Shown here: positions 1-5,118 of the stretch, piece after piece | How positions within the stretch are numbered: position 1 is the first letter of the stretch | Layout of the letters: every line of letters starts with the position of its first letter | Virus record (IMG/VR): IMGVR_UViG_3300032288_000805 | Coordinates: 1-22,456 of that record | Source of the DNA: a virus | DNA length: 22,456 nucleotides | Direction: 5' to 3' (one strand) | Notes under the pieces: generated by a model | What the model was told of the DNA's origin: nothing | The model's input: the letters and a program-made list of their open reading frames with translations, nothing else | The model's database searches: none | Program-made: the position numbers and the translations under genes

Positions 1-1
1 A

Positions 2-175
2 AAATTAAATGAAGAACTCAAGACCTTTGACGAAGCCAAGGTCTTGGAGATGCTGACCCATGAGCGGGCGAACGCCAAGCGTGTGGTGGTGCTGGAGCGA
101 CTGCACCAACGCTACACCACGCTACGGGCGTCGCGTGAGCGCATTGAACTTTTACAGGAGGCTAGACAGCCATGA
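2..175 (+). CDS. Hypothetical helical protein, 3' end only
   Basis: An open frame enters from the left edge and ends at TGA 173-175, leaving 57 visible residues. The visible part is rich in Glu, Arg, Lys and Leu with few breaks, so it is probably one long helix or coiled coil. The ending QEARQP is followed at once by the next start codon, with an ATGA overlap at 172-175, which implies translational coupling. The N-terminus and total length are unknown. I do not recognise the family. It is the first visible member of the + strand small-gene operon. Confidence 0.7.
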   Translation, partial: KLNEELKTFDEAKVLEMLTHERANAKRVVVLERLHQRYTTLRASRERIELLQEARQP

Positions 176-429
176 AATATTTTTTACTTTTACTGATGAG
201 CGGGTGCGCGGGAAGTGCTTCCATGTTTGACAGCAACGGCACCGCCGAGCAGAAGATGGTGTTGGACAAGAACATCCAGGCCATGAGCCGCAACGAAGTC
301 ATCTTGGCGGTGCAAGAGTGTGAAAGCTCTGGCTTGCGGGCGGTGATGGTGTTTGGCAAACGCAAGATCAACAATTACACCGCTGACGTTGTGGCTGACG
401 TGACGTGTGCCCCTAAGTACAGGTACTGA
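172..429 (+). CDS. Small putative lipoprotein (85 aa)
   Basis: The protein starts MKYFLLLLMSGC: one Lys, a very short hydrophobic stretch, and a lipobox-like LMSGC with the acylated Cys predicted at residue 12. This indicates a type II signal peptide and a periplasm-facing lipoprotein of about 74 residues after cleavage. Two more Cys, near residues 50 and 79, could form a disulfide. An AGGAGG ribosome site lies at 156-161, ten bases before the ATG, and the start overlaps the previous stop. The role is unknown. Phage lipoproteins known from other systems include outer-membrane spanins and receptor-masking exclusion proteins. This one has no proline-rich spanin look and lies outside the lysis genes, so I assign neither role. 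Confidence 0.75.
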   Translation: MKYFLLLLMSGCAGSASMFDSNGTAEQKMVLDKNIQAMSRNEVILAVQECESSGLRAVMVFGKRKINNYTADVVADVTCAPKYRY

Positions 430-431
430 AT

Positions 432-653
432 ATGAGCTTCAGAACCACAACCATTAAATACATCAAGGACGTGTTGAGGCTTAGGACTATTAACGAAGTC
501 ATTGCCACTGAACTGCGAGAAGCGCACCTGCGCAAGTTGGAAGCTGAGACTGCGGCTGAGTATGCGAATGCGGCTATTCAATACAACGAACAACGCATCG
601 CTCGGCTGACCGCACGGCTCACGGAGCATACGGAGGAGGGGGACTACACATGA
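432..653 (+). CDS. Hypothetical coiled-coil protein (73 aa)
   Basis: This charged, mostly helical protein begins MSFRTTTIKYIKDVLRLRTI and continues with a Glu/Ala/Arg-rich heptad-like stretch through about residue 65. There are no Cys, signal peptide or membrane segment. The start lies two bases after the preceding stop, with only a short AGG upstream, so translation may depend on coupling. The last codons hold a very purine-rich GGAGGAGGGGG that serves as ribosome site for the next gene, which starts in an ATGA overlap at 650-653. I do not recognise the family. Confidence 0.7.
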   Translation: MSFRTTTIKYIKDVLRLRTINEVIATELREAHLRKLEAETAAEYANAAIQYNEQRIARLTARLTEHTEEGDYT

Positions 654-739
654 GACAAATCTACATCTGTACAAAATGCAAACGCCATATTTTGACCATC
701 ATTGCACGATGCCCATACTGCGGAGGTGACCCGCTATGA
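650..739 (+). CDS. 29-aa zinc-ribbon microprotein
   Basis: The complete frame MRQIYICTKC...CPYCGGDPL is 29 residues long and has two CxxC knuckles, Cys7/Cys10 and Cys21/Cys24, ten residues apart. That is the minimal layout of a zinc ribbon (rubredoxin-like knuckles), so one Zn ion is probably bound by four Cys. The start has a strong GGAGGAGGGGG ribosome site at about 631-641 and an ATGA overlap with the previous stop. The stop overlaps the next start in the same way (736-739), and this frame encodes the next gene's perfect GGAGGTGA ribosome site. Coupling on both sides and intact metal ligands support a real gene. The partner or target is unknown. Confidence 0.75.
   Translation: MRQIYICTKCKRHILTIIARCPYCGGDPL
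722..729 (+). promoter_or_regulatory. Perfect Shine-Dalgarno site for the 81-aa gene
   Basis: GGAGGTGA is complementary to the 3' end of 16S rRNA over eight bases and ends six bases before the ATG at 736. It fixes that start. It is embedded in the zinc-ribbon coding sequence. Confidence 0.8.
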
Positions 740-981
740 CACAAGAAGAACCGAAAGAGGACAAAGCGTTCGACAGCATTGAACAACTGAGCAAAATCGC
801 ACAAGACTTGGTTAGACGAAAGACAGAATTGGCACAGCGCACATGGGTAGAGATGACGGATGAGGAATTGCGGAAGTTGGCAGACAAGCATCTTTACTAT
901 CAACCTGAGGGTTATGTTGTAAGTGGCGTGTTTGACTTTGCTCGTGCCATCGAAGCCAAACTCAAGGAGAAGAACACATGA
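736..981 (+). CDS. Hypothetical phage protein (81 aa)
   Basis: This small, charged, soluble protein starts MTQEEPKEDKAFDSIEQLSK. The middle contains W-V-E-M-T-D-E-E, a pattern I have seen in small proteins of uncultured phages, followed by a helical C-terminus (FARAIEAKLKEKNT). There is no signal peptide, membrane segment or Cys. A perfect ribosome site at 722-729 sets the start. The gene overlaps its neighbours by four bases on both sides (ATGA), so it belongs to the coupled + strand operon. Function unknown. Confidence 0.75.
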   Translation: MTQEEPKEDKAFDSIEQLSKIAQDLVRRKTELAQRTWVEMTDEELRKLADKHLYYQPEGYVVSGVFDFARAIEAKLKEKNT

Positions 982-1181
982 TTGATCGACTAATCCTTGG
1001 CGTGGTGTTGTCCGTGGTTGGTTGGAATGGTTTGTTTCCTGAGCCGCCACCGCCATTGACGTTGAAACAAAAAGCCAAAGAGCGACAACTCAGCGAAATC
1101 TGCTCAAGGAAGAAGCCAAACAAACAAACCGATACTGTGAAACGTATGTGTAAACAATGGAAGGAGCAACAAGGTGCTTGA
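978..1181 (+). CDS. Small secreted or membrane-anchored basic protein (67 aa)
   Basis: The N-terminus MIDRLILGVVLSVVGWNGLF is one hydrophobic segment, followed by PEPPPPLTLK and then a strongly basic tail with two Cys (in EICSRK and RMCKQW). It could be a signal peptide with an uncertain cleavage site, or an N-terminal anchor. If exported, the two Cys could pair. An AAGGAGAA ribosome site precedes the ATG, and the start overlaps the previous stop (ATGA). The proline cluster just after a hydrophobic N-terminus recalls small outer-membrane spanin subunits, but there is no lipobox Cys, so I do not make that call. Function unknown. Confidence 0.7.
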   Translation: MIDRLILGVVLSVVGWNGLFPEPPPPLTLKQKAKERQLSEICSRKKPNKQTDTVKRMCKQWKEQQGA

Positions 1182-1332
1182 AAAAATTCGAACATTTTTT
1201 GGTAAGCCGCGCGAGCGCGGTAGGACTGTCGTGCAAGAAAACCTTGTGTGGCGGTGCAGTAACTGTTACCTTATATTTCTAACCAAAGAAGCTGGAGACG
1301 CGCACAAATGCCAAGACCGAAAAGTGAATTGA
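1174..1332 (+). CDS. 52-aa CxxC/HxC putative zinc-finger protein, GTG start
   Basis: The frame begins with GTG, preceded by GGAAGGAG at about 1160-1165, eight bases upstream, and overlaps the end of the previous gene by eight bases. The product is basic at its N-terminus (KPRERGR). It then has Trp-Arg-Cys28-x2-Cys31 followed by His44-x-Cys46, a CCHC-type set consistent with one zinc site. No other good start exists in this frame. The 3' end overlaps the next ORF by 25 bases, unusually deep for this operon, so the boundary with the next gene is less certain than the others. Probably a nucleic-acid or protein-binding microprotein. Family not recognised. Confidence 0.6.
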   Translation: MLEKIRTFFGKPRERGRTVVQENLVWRCSNCYLIFLTKEAGDAHKCQDRKVN

Positions 1333-1463
1333 CGACTAGCCAAAAATGCGTGGGCGCAAAACTCACGCAGTGGCAGTATGAAGAATGGAAATTACTTGGA
1401 GCATCAAAATGGCTCAAGCAAGTATTGACTGAAAGTAGGAGACAACGAAATGCCAAACTTTGA
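1308..1463 (+). CDS. 51-aa MPRPKS-type small basic protein
   Basis: The start MPRPKSELT followed by a basic helix-rich body (QWQYEEWKLLGASKWLKQVL) matches a pattern I know from many small phage and plasmid proteins beginning MPRPKS. The length and the ending W-L-K-Q-V-L recall ribbon-helix-helix-like DNA-binding proteins, but I infer that from composition only. GGAG at 1294-1297 supplies a ribosome site. The gene overlaps both neighbours (25 bases upstream, 14 downstream), in line with the crowded operon. Possible role: small regulator. Function not established. Confidence 0.65.
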   Translation: MPRPKSELTTSQKCVGAKLTQWQYEEWKLLGASKWLKQVLTESRRQRNAKL

Positions 1464-1599
1464 ATTGTGGAGCCAAGCCAACTTGGCCAAGTTCGCTGCC
1501 GAAGCCTACGCCAAGATGCAAGAGCAACAAGAACGCATTGAGCAATTGCAAAACGAATTGAAAGACGCCATCAAGGCATACAGGGAGTTAAATAAATGA
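1450..1599 (+). CDS. Hypothetical coiled-coil protein (49 aa)
   Basis: MPNFELWSQANLAKFAAEAYA leads into a clear coiled coil, EQQERIEQLQNELKDAI, which spans most of the C-terminal half with Leu/Ile at heptad-like spacing. There is no membrane segment. AGGAG lies a few bases before the ATG, inside the previous gene, and the stop overlaps the next start as ATGA at 1596-1599. Probably oligomeric. Function unknown. Confidence 0.7.
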   Translation: MPNFELWSQANLAKFAAEAYAKMQEQQERIEQLQNELKDAIKAYRELNK

Positions 1600-1730
1600 A
1601 TTACGCTGATTACGAAACCCAACGCGCAATCCTGATCCAGTACCTACACGTGATGATCGCCAGATGCGATTGGCACGGCGTGGCCGACGTGGCCATGGAC
1701 TTGCGTGAACTTGAAGCAGAAAATAAATGA
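1596..1730 (+). CDS. Hypothetical small protein (44 aa)
   Basis: The protein reads MNYADYETQRAILIQYL and ends in VADVAMDLRELEAENK. It is a small, acidic, all-helical protein of a type I have seen in uncultured freshwater phages (pattern MNYADYE-QRAILI-YLH). CAGGGAG near 1581-1587 acts as ribosome site, nine bases before the ATG. It is coupled by ATGA overlaps to both neighbours. No function known. Confidence 0.7.
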   Translation: MNYADYETQRAILIQYLHVMIARCDWHGVADVAMDLRELEAENK

Positions 1731-1813
1731 TCACCACCATACTGGTGCTGTTCATCGGCGCAATCGTTGGCATCGGCGGCATCATCTTGCTGTTGCATTT
1801 CCTCGCTGACTAG
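1727..1813 (+). CDS. 28-aa single-pass membrane microprotein
   Basis: The peptide starts MITTILVLFIGAIVG and continues into I-I-L-L-L-H-F-L-A-D. It is almost entirely one hydrophobic helix with a glycine-rich centre, so it should sit in the inner membrane. The ATG lies in an ATGA overlap with the preceding stop, but no good ribosome site is seen, which implies coupled translation. It is the last + strand gene. Its TAG stop (1811-1813) shares a CTAG palindrome with the TAG stop of the endolysin on the other strand. It lies at the junction with the lysis genes but on the opposite strand. A holin-modulating role is only a guess. Confidence 0.6.
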   Translation: MITTILVLFIGAIVGIGGIILLLHFLAD

Positions 1814-2148
1814 ACGTTGCGCTCAAAGTGCGGGCAGTCCACCAGGTTGCTGAAATGGCCACCCCAACGATTCTTGGGGTGCAACGATTCCCAATACGCG
1901 CCCAACGGCGCGATGGTGTCTTTGTCCCAAATGATCTTGCCGTCTTTGAAGAAGTTCAAATCAATGGCGCAGCGTTTCAAGTGGATTGACTTCATGGTCT
2001 TGGAGCGGCCTGTCTTGAAGTAGATCGCTTGTTGTTCAGGCGTTCTGGCCAACTCACCGCCAGTGACTTTGAAGCCTTGGTCGGTTGCGTATTGGATCAG
2101 TTTGCAGGCATCCAGCAAGAATGCGGCTTGTTCGTTAGATAGGCTCAT
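1810..2148 (-). CDS. Endolysin, M15 L-Ala-D-Glu-type peptidase (112 aa)
   Basis: This is a compact peptidoglycan peptidase of the M15 / VanY-endolysin class (known from phages such as T5 and A500), expected to cut the stem peptide at lysis. The zinc motif is complete: His56 and Asp63 in S-I-H-L-K-R-C-A-I-D, and Asp104-x2-His107 in V-D-C-P-H-F-E. The conserved N-R-W-G-G-H-F precedes the second motif. There is no signal peptide, so release needs the holin encoded just upstream. I chose the internal ATG at 2148 because GAGGAAG lies at the right distance and because this ATG overlaps the holin stop (ATGA, 2145-2148). A 65-residue upstream extension would only re-read holin coding sequence. It is the last gene of the late operon. 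Confidence 0.92.
   Translation of the reverse strand: MSLSNEQAAFLLDACKLIQYATDQGFKVTGGELARTPEQQAIYFKTGRSKTMKSIHLKRCAIDLNFFKDGKIIWDKDTIAPLGAYWESLHPKNRWGGHFSNLVDCPHFERNV
1860..1881. other. 8-bp perfect stem-loop inside the endolysin gene
   Basis: CACCCCAA (1860-1867), loop CGATTC, TTGGGGTG (1874-1881) form a perfect eight-pair stem. It lies 47 bases past the stop of the + strand operon and overlaps the codons of the conserved N-R-W-G-G motif. There is no T-run on either side, so it is not a standard intrinsic terminator. It may end or stabilise the + strand transcript, or be a by-product of codon choice. Confidence 0.4.
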
Positions 2149-2654
2149 TTCTTCCTCATTTCTGCTAACTTCTCTACCGTGCGCCCGCCAAAGTACGCAC
2201 CCATGATGAGCATACCCCAGTTGCCCAGCAACGTGACGTAGGACTCGTTTGCGTTGTACCCGTAGGCAGACATCATGGCAAACAAGAAGTAGCCCAAGAA
2301 GATGGCAATCAAGCTCATAGGGCGTATGTTTTTGGACAGCCAAGAGTCACTGCTCATGTCTGCTTGCCAGCGGTCTGTGACGTTATCAGCGTCGCTTTGC
2401 GCGGCCTTGGCCAACAGGTCAAGCTCGGCCAACTCCATCTTGGCCTTTTCAATCCCAAGCTCTAGCAGGCGCTCCTCATGGGCGTATTGCAACTCGCGCA
2501 GCTTGCTGACATCTTCTGGCGTGGGCGCGTCAGGAATTTTTACGCCCAATGTGTTTTCAACCACTTCCTTACCCTTGGCTTGGATGGCGCTGGAAAGCAA
2601 GCCAAGGCCATTTTGGGCCAATGTGCCAAGCAGCGATGCAACGATAGGAATCAT
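2145..2654 (-). CDS. Holin, 3-TM / gene-transfer-agent holin family (169 aa)
   Basis: The sequence fits the 3-TM holin family (GTA_holin_3TM type): an amphipathic N-terminus (residues 1-25), a long charged helical region (50-95), the conserved block D-R-W-Q-A-D-M-x3-S-W-L-S-K-N-I-R-P near 94-112, and two clear membrane helices (about 113-131 and 140-158) before a basic tail. It should open the inner membrane to release the endolysin, whose gene follows with a four-base ATGA overlap. Its start at 2654 overlaps the stop of the 93-aa membrane protein gene by four bases. The length and block order are normal for the family. Confidence 0.88.
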   Translation of the reverse strand: MIPIVASLLGTLAQNGLGLLSSAIQAKGKEVVENTLGVKIPDAPTPEDVSKLRELQYAHEERLLELGIEKAKMELAELDLLAKAAQSDADNVTDRWQADMSSDSWLSKNIRPMSLIAIFLGYFLFAMMSAYGYNANESYVTLLGNWGMLIMGAYFGGRTVEKLAEMRKK

Positions 2655-2932
2655 TTTTTCTCCTCCAGTTGAGTGATAAGACGGCGAATAACTGCCTGCT
2701 GTTGTTTGTTTTCTTGTTGCAGCAATAGCATATCAAAATACATTGACGCCATCACGTACAAGAACAGCGGCAAGACCAACATCATTGCAATGAGGGTCAG
2801 TATAAAAACTACTTGACTGTGTTCATTTTTATCGACCATAGAAGGAGGTGGAGGTATATAGTAACTGTCAGCACTGCTGCGATTATTAGCGCCTTGTCTT
2901 GCAGATTGCTTATTGCTTTTTTGCGTTGCCAT
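2651..2932 (-). CDS. Single-pass membrane protein with C-terminal coiled coil (93 aa)
   Basis: The first 43 residues are polar (Gln, Ser, Asn and P-P-P-P rich). A strong membrane helix follows (about 43-66, VVFILTLIAMMLVLPLFLYV), then a coiled coil (LLLQQENKQQQAVIRRLITQLEEKK). The start at 2932 has TTGGAG eleven bases upstream and lies 124 bases inside the preceding gene in another frame. An alternative ATG at 2839 (62 aa) would shorten that overlap to 31 bases but has no ribosome site. The stop overlaps the holin start (ATGA). TM plus coiled coil next to holin and endolysin suggests a lysis helper such as an inner-membrane spanin or antiholin, but this is positional inference. Confidence 0.65.
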   Translation of the reverse strand: MATQKSNKQSARQGANNRSSADSYYIPPPPSMVDKNEHSQVVFILTLIAMMLVLPLFLYVMASMYFDMLLLQQENKQQQAVIRRLITQLEEKK

Positions 2933-3336
2933 TTGCGTTGCATCTCCAATTGGCGTTCCAGTTCAATCTGCCTTTCGTTTTCCTCGTTCAGTTTCTTGTA
3001 TTCTTCTTCAAACCTAGACCAGACGGCACCCAACGCTGGGTCTGTGTGGTAGATCAAAAACTCACGCAACTCGACCGACTGGCGCTCCAACTCGATCTGG
3101 TGGAACACGTTCTCAAGCGCCTGCGCTTTGAGTGATTTTGTTTTTGGTGGGTCAAGCTCTTGGCGCTTGACTTCTTTTTTTATTTCTTCGTGCGAGTCAA
3201 AGAGTTGGCCAATGAACCCTGTGATCTCTTTGGTTATTTTGTAGACGTCTGTACCAGCGGCCTTTGCGTCTTTGTACAGAGCCACACCTTGCTTAATTCC
3301 AGCAATTGCAGCCAATGCCAATGTGATAGGTTCAAT
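2809..3336 (-). CDS. C-tail-anchored helical protein (about 175 aa), probable ATT start
   Basis: The protein is mostly long charged helices (E-E-I-K-K-E-V-K-R, then a coiled coil E-E-E-Y-K-K-L-N-E-E-N-E-R-Q-I-E-L-E-R-Q) with one hydrophobic helix near the C-terminus (LIIAAVLTVTIYLHLLLW). The frame is closed by TAA at 3337-3339 and has no ATG near its head. The best beginning is ATT at 3334-3336, giving I-E-P-I-T-L-A-L-A-A, with GGGG six bases upstream. Small phage proteins of this kind usually begin M-x-P-I/V, which favours it. TTG at 3321 or 3315 are alternatives without a ribosome site. The 3' end overlaps the next gene by 124 bases. Function unknown; probably membrane-associated and part of the lysis or ejection end of the operon. 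Confidence 0.65.
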   Translation of the reverse strand: MEPITLALAAIAGIKQGVALYKDAKAAGTDVYKITKEITGFIGQLFDSHEEIKKEVKRQELDPPKTKSLKAQALENVFHQIELERQSVELREFLIYHTDPALGAVWSRFEEEYKKLNEENERQIELERQLEMQRKWQRKKAISNLQDKALIIAAVLTVTIYLHLLLWSIKMNTVK

Positions 3337-3534
3337 TTACAGCCCCAATACTTTTTTGACCAACTCACCGGCAAAGCCTGGGCCGAGTAACACGGCAGCA
3401 ATCAACACGTAAAGCAGATATTCAATCCGCGTCATGCGCTTGTCGCCCTCGATGAATGATCTTTCAATGGCCGCGTAGCGTTCAGCACAGACGGCCTCAT
3501 GTACAGCCAGTTTGGTGGTGGTTTGTTCAGTCAT
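3337..3534 (-). CDS. Small membrane protein, hemolysin XhlA/holin-like layout (65 aa)
   Basis: The N-terminal half is an amphipathic helix (KLAVHEAVCAERYAAIERSF). It is followed by R-M-T-R-I-E and a single membrane helix (about 39-58, YLLYVLIAAVLLGPGFAG), then a short basic end. This matches the general plan of XhlA-type or small holin-like proteins, though sequence support for a named family is weak. The start overlaps the stop of the upstream ejection gene (ATGA, 3531-3534) with no clear ribosome site, so coupling is likely. Its TAA is immediately followed, in the same frame, by the next ORF. It could be a second holin or a membrane adaptor. Confidence 0.65.
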   Translation of the reverse strand: MTEQTTTKLAVHEAVCAERYAAIERSFIEGDKRMTRIEYLLYVLIAAVLLGPGFAGELVKKVLGL

Positions 3535-5105
3535 CGTGCAAGCGCGTTTTGGTTTTGTTGAACTGGGCCTAACATATTTTGGGCGCTACGCGAAAAGAAA
3601 ACTGGTTGGTTTGCCGATATACCTTCAATAACTTGAGGTATTTCACCAAGCCGCATACGATTGGCCAATCGGTTTACTTCTTGTATTCTGCGGGTTTCAG
3701 CTAAACTTTTAGCCGTCATACCTGCCGCAGCGGTATACGCGCCCAAAGGGTTCACCGCAGTAAATATAGCCGCCGCAGGCGTCATTGGAGTGAACTTACT
3801 AAGGGTACGCAGCATTGATTGCAACGTTCCACCTTTAGCCGCGTCACGAATTGCTTGCTGTTCCTCAGCAGAAAAGAAACGCATTTTCTTTTCGTTCTTT
3901 GCCAACGCTGATAATTGGTTAGCAATGTTTGCTTCTTTAGACCCTTGGGATACATCAGCGTTGTCCAAAATGTTGGAGATCATTTCCCCTTTTTTCATTT
4001 TGGAATAGTCTGCGCGGGCTTCTTTCCATGCCACCAAGGCTTTTTTATCCGCAGCAACAATTGCGCTTGGTGGCGCGTTCATTACGTAGTCATCAAATTC
4101 GTCCAATAACTGACTGGCGGCTAAACGTTCGGCGGGCTTAGTGCTCTTTGCCGCGTTACCAACAATGGCTCGTAAGGTTGTTAATTCTTGGATATTTTTT
4201 GGATTGCCTGAAGTTAATTGTGCAAGCGCGGCGTCCACGTCAGGCATGATGCGGGGGTCAAAACCAGCGGAAGAACGTAATTTATTCGCCAAGCTACCCA
4301 TGTGAGTAGTGAACTGCGCGTTGTCTAATTGAAAATTAGATTTGTCAAGAACATCGTAATTAGCTTTAGATCGCGCAGATAGGTCTTCAATTGATGGAAC
4401 ATCACCGCGCTTAACCGGACGAGTGCCCGCTACTGTTCCTGTAGCAACCCCTGTTACAAAGCCAGCTAAAGGATTGCCTGTTGCCTCAGTAACTGTTTGC
4501 CCTGCTGCGGTGGCGATCGGTGCGGTAACTATTTGACCTACAGGCCGACGCGCGGCTTCAGTTCCAATTGCTTTTAATCCTTGAACAACATTTGGCCCTT
4601 GAGCTATTGCGCGTCCCGCAGTTACAGCGCCGCCAGTTCCTGTCAAAGCGCCTGTGCTTGACTGAACAACTCGTTCAACAGGTGTTTCAGCGCGGGGGCC
4701 AGGGATCATGCTAGATATAACTTGTGACGGCAAACGAACGTTGCTATCTGTAAGTTTGTTGTACCCTTGCACTACTAGGTCAGAAGCTGGAACAGCTAAG
4801 CCGCCTGCCAAAGCACCTACGCCTGCACCTACTGGGCCACCCAAGAAAAAACCAGTTGTTGCGCCAGCCGTAGCAGGTGCTAACGCTTCGGTAGCGCCGC
4901 GAACAGCAATTCCTAATTTACGCGTAGCCTCTTCACCCATTGACAACTTAGGGGCAAGATACTGCAAAATTTCATCTGGGTTGTACCCTGCTTCTAACGC
5001 TTGTGTAATGCGTGGGTCTTTACCTTTTAAATACCCGATAACTTGATCGTCAGTATATCCAGCGCGTCGTGCTGTATTGATTTGATCGCGGAATTGGTCA
5101 GCCAT
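3531..5105 (-). CDS. Ejection (internal virion) protein, gp16 position (524 aa)
   Basis: It sits third in the ejection-protein block, where P22 carries gene 16. The N-terminus has two tandem short helical repeats of the form ARRAGYTDDQVIGYL / ALEAGYNPDEILQYL (about residues 12-50), seen in several phage internal proteins. A long Gly/Ala-rich stretch follows (about 66-115, with GGPVGAGVGALAGG), with glycine-zipper character that could insert into membrane. The rest is mostly helical with low Cys content. No enzyme motif (for example lytic transglycosylase) is visible. P22 gp16 is about 609 residues and enters the host envelope during DNA entry; a similar role is inferred from position and composition. 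AAGGGG precedes the ATG by about six bases. Confidence 0.7.
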   Translation of the reverse strand: MADQFRDQINTARRAGYTDDQVIGYLKGKDPRITQALEAGYNPDEILQYLAPKLSMGEEATRKLGIAVRGATEALAPATAGATTGFFLGGPVGAGVGALAGGLAVPASDLVVQGYNKLTDSNVRLPSQVISSMIPGPRAETPVERVVQSSTGALTGTGGAVTAGRAIAQGPNVVQGLKAIGTEAARRPVGQIVTAPIATAAGQTVTEATGNPLAGFVTGVATGTVAGTRPVKRGDVPSIEDLSARSKANYDVLDKSNFQLDNAQFTTHMGSLANKLRSSAGFDPRIMPDVDAALAQLTSGNPKNIQELTTLRAIVGNAAKSTKPAERLAASQLLDEFDDYVMNAPPSAIVAADKKALVAWKEARADYSKMKKGEMISNILDNADVSQGSKEANIANQLSALAKNEKKMRFFSAEEQQAIRDAAKGGTLQSMLRTLSKFTPMTPAAAIFTAVNPLGAYTAAAGMTAKSLAETRRIQEVNRLANRMRLGEIPQVIEGISANQPVFFSRSAQNMLGPVQQNQNALAR

Positions 5106-5118
5106 ACATACCCCTTGT

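Noticed and set aside
1207-1220. CCGCG-CGAG-CGCGG hairpin on the + strand
   Set aside because: Only five pairs, inside a coding frame (K-P-R-E-R-G), with no T-run after it on either strand.
2149-2343. 65-residue N-terminal extension of the endolysin
   Set aside because: It re-reads holin coding sequence, has odd composition and no ribosome site; the ATG at 2148 has a good one and overlaps the holin stop.
2145-3534. A classical Rz/Rz1 spanin pair
   Set aside because: The gene overlap and TM/coiled-coil layout are suggestive, but I find no lipobox-bearing, proline-rich partner in any frame here.
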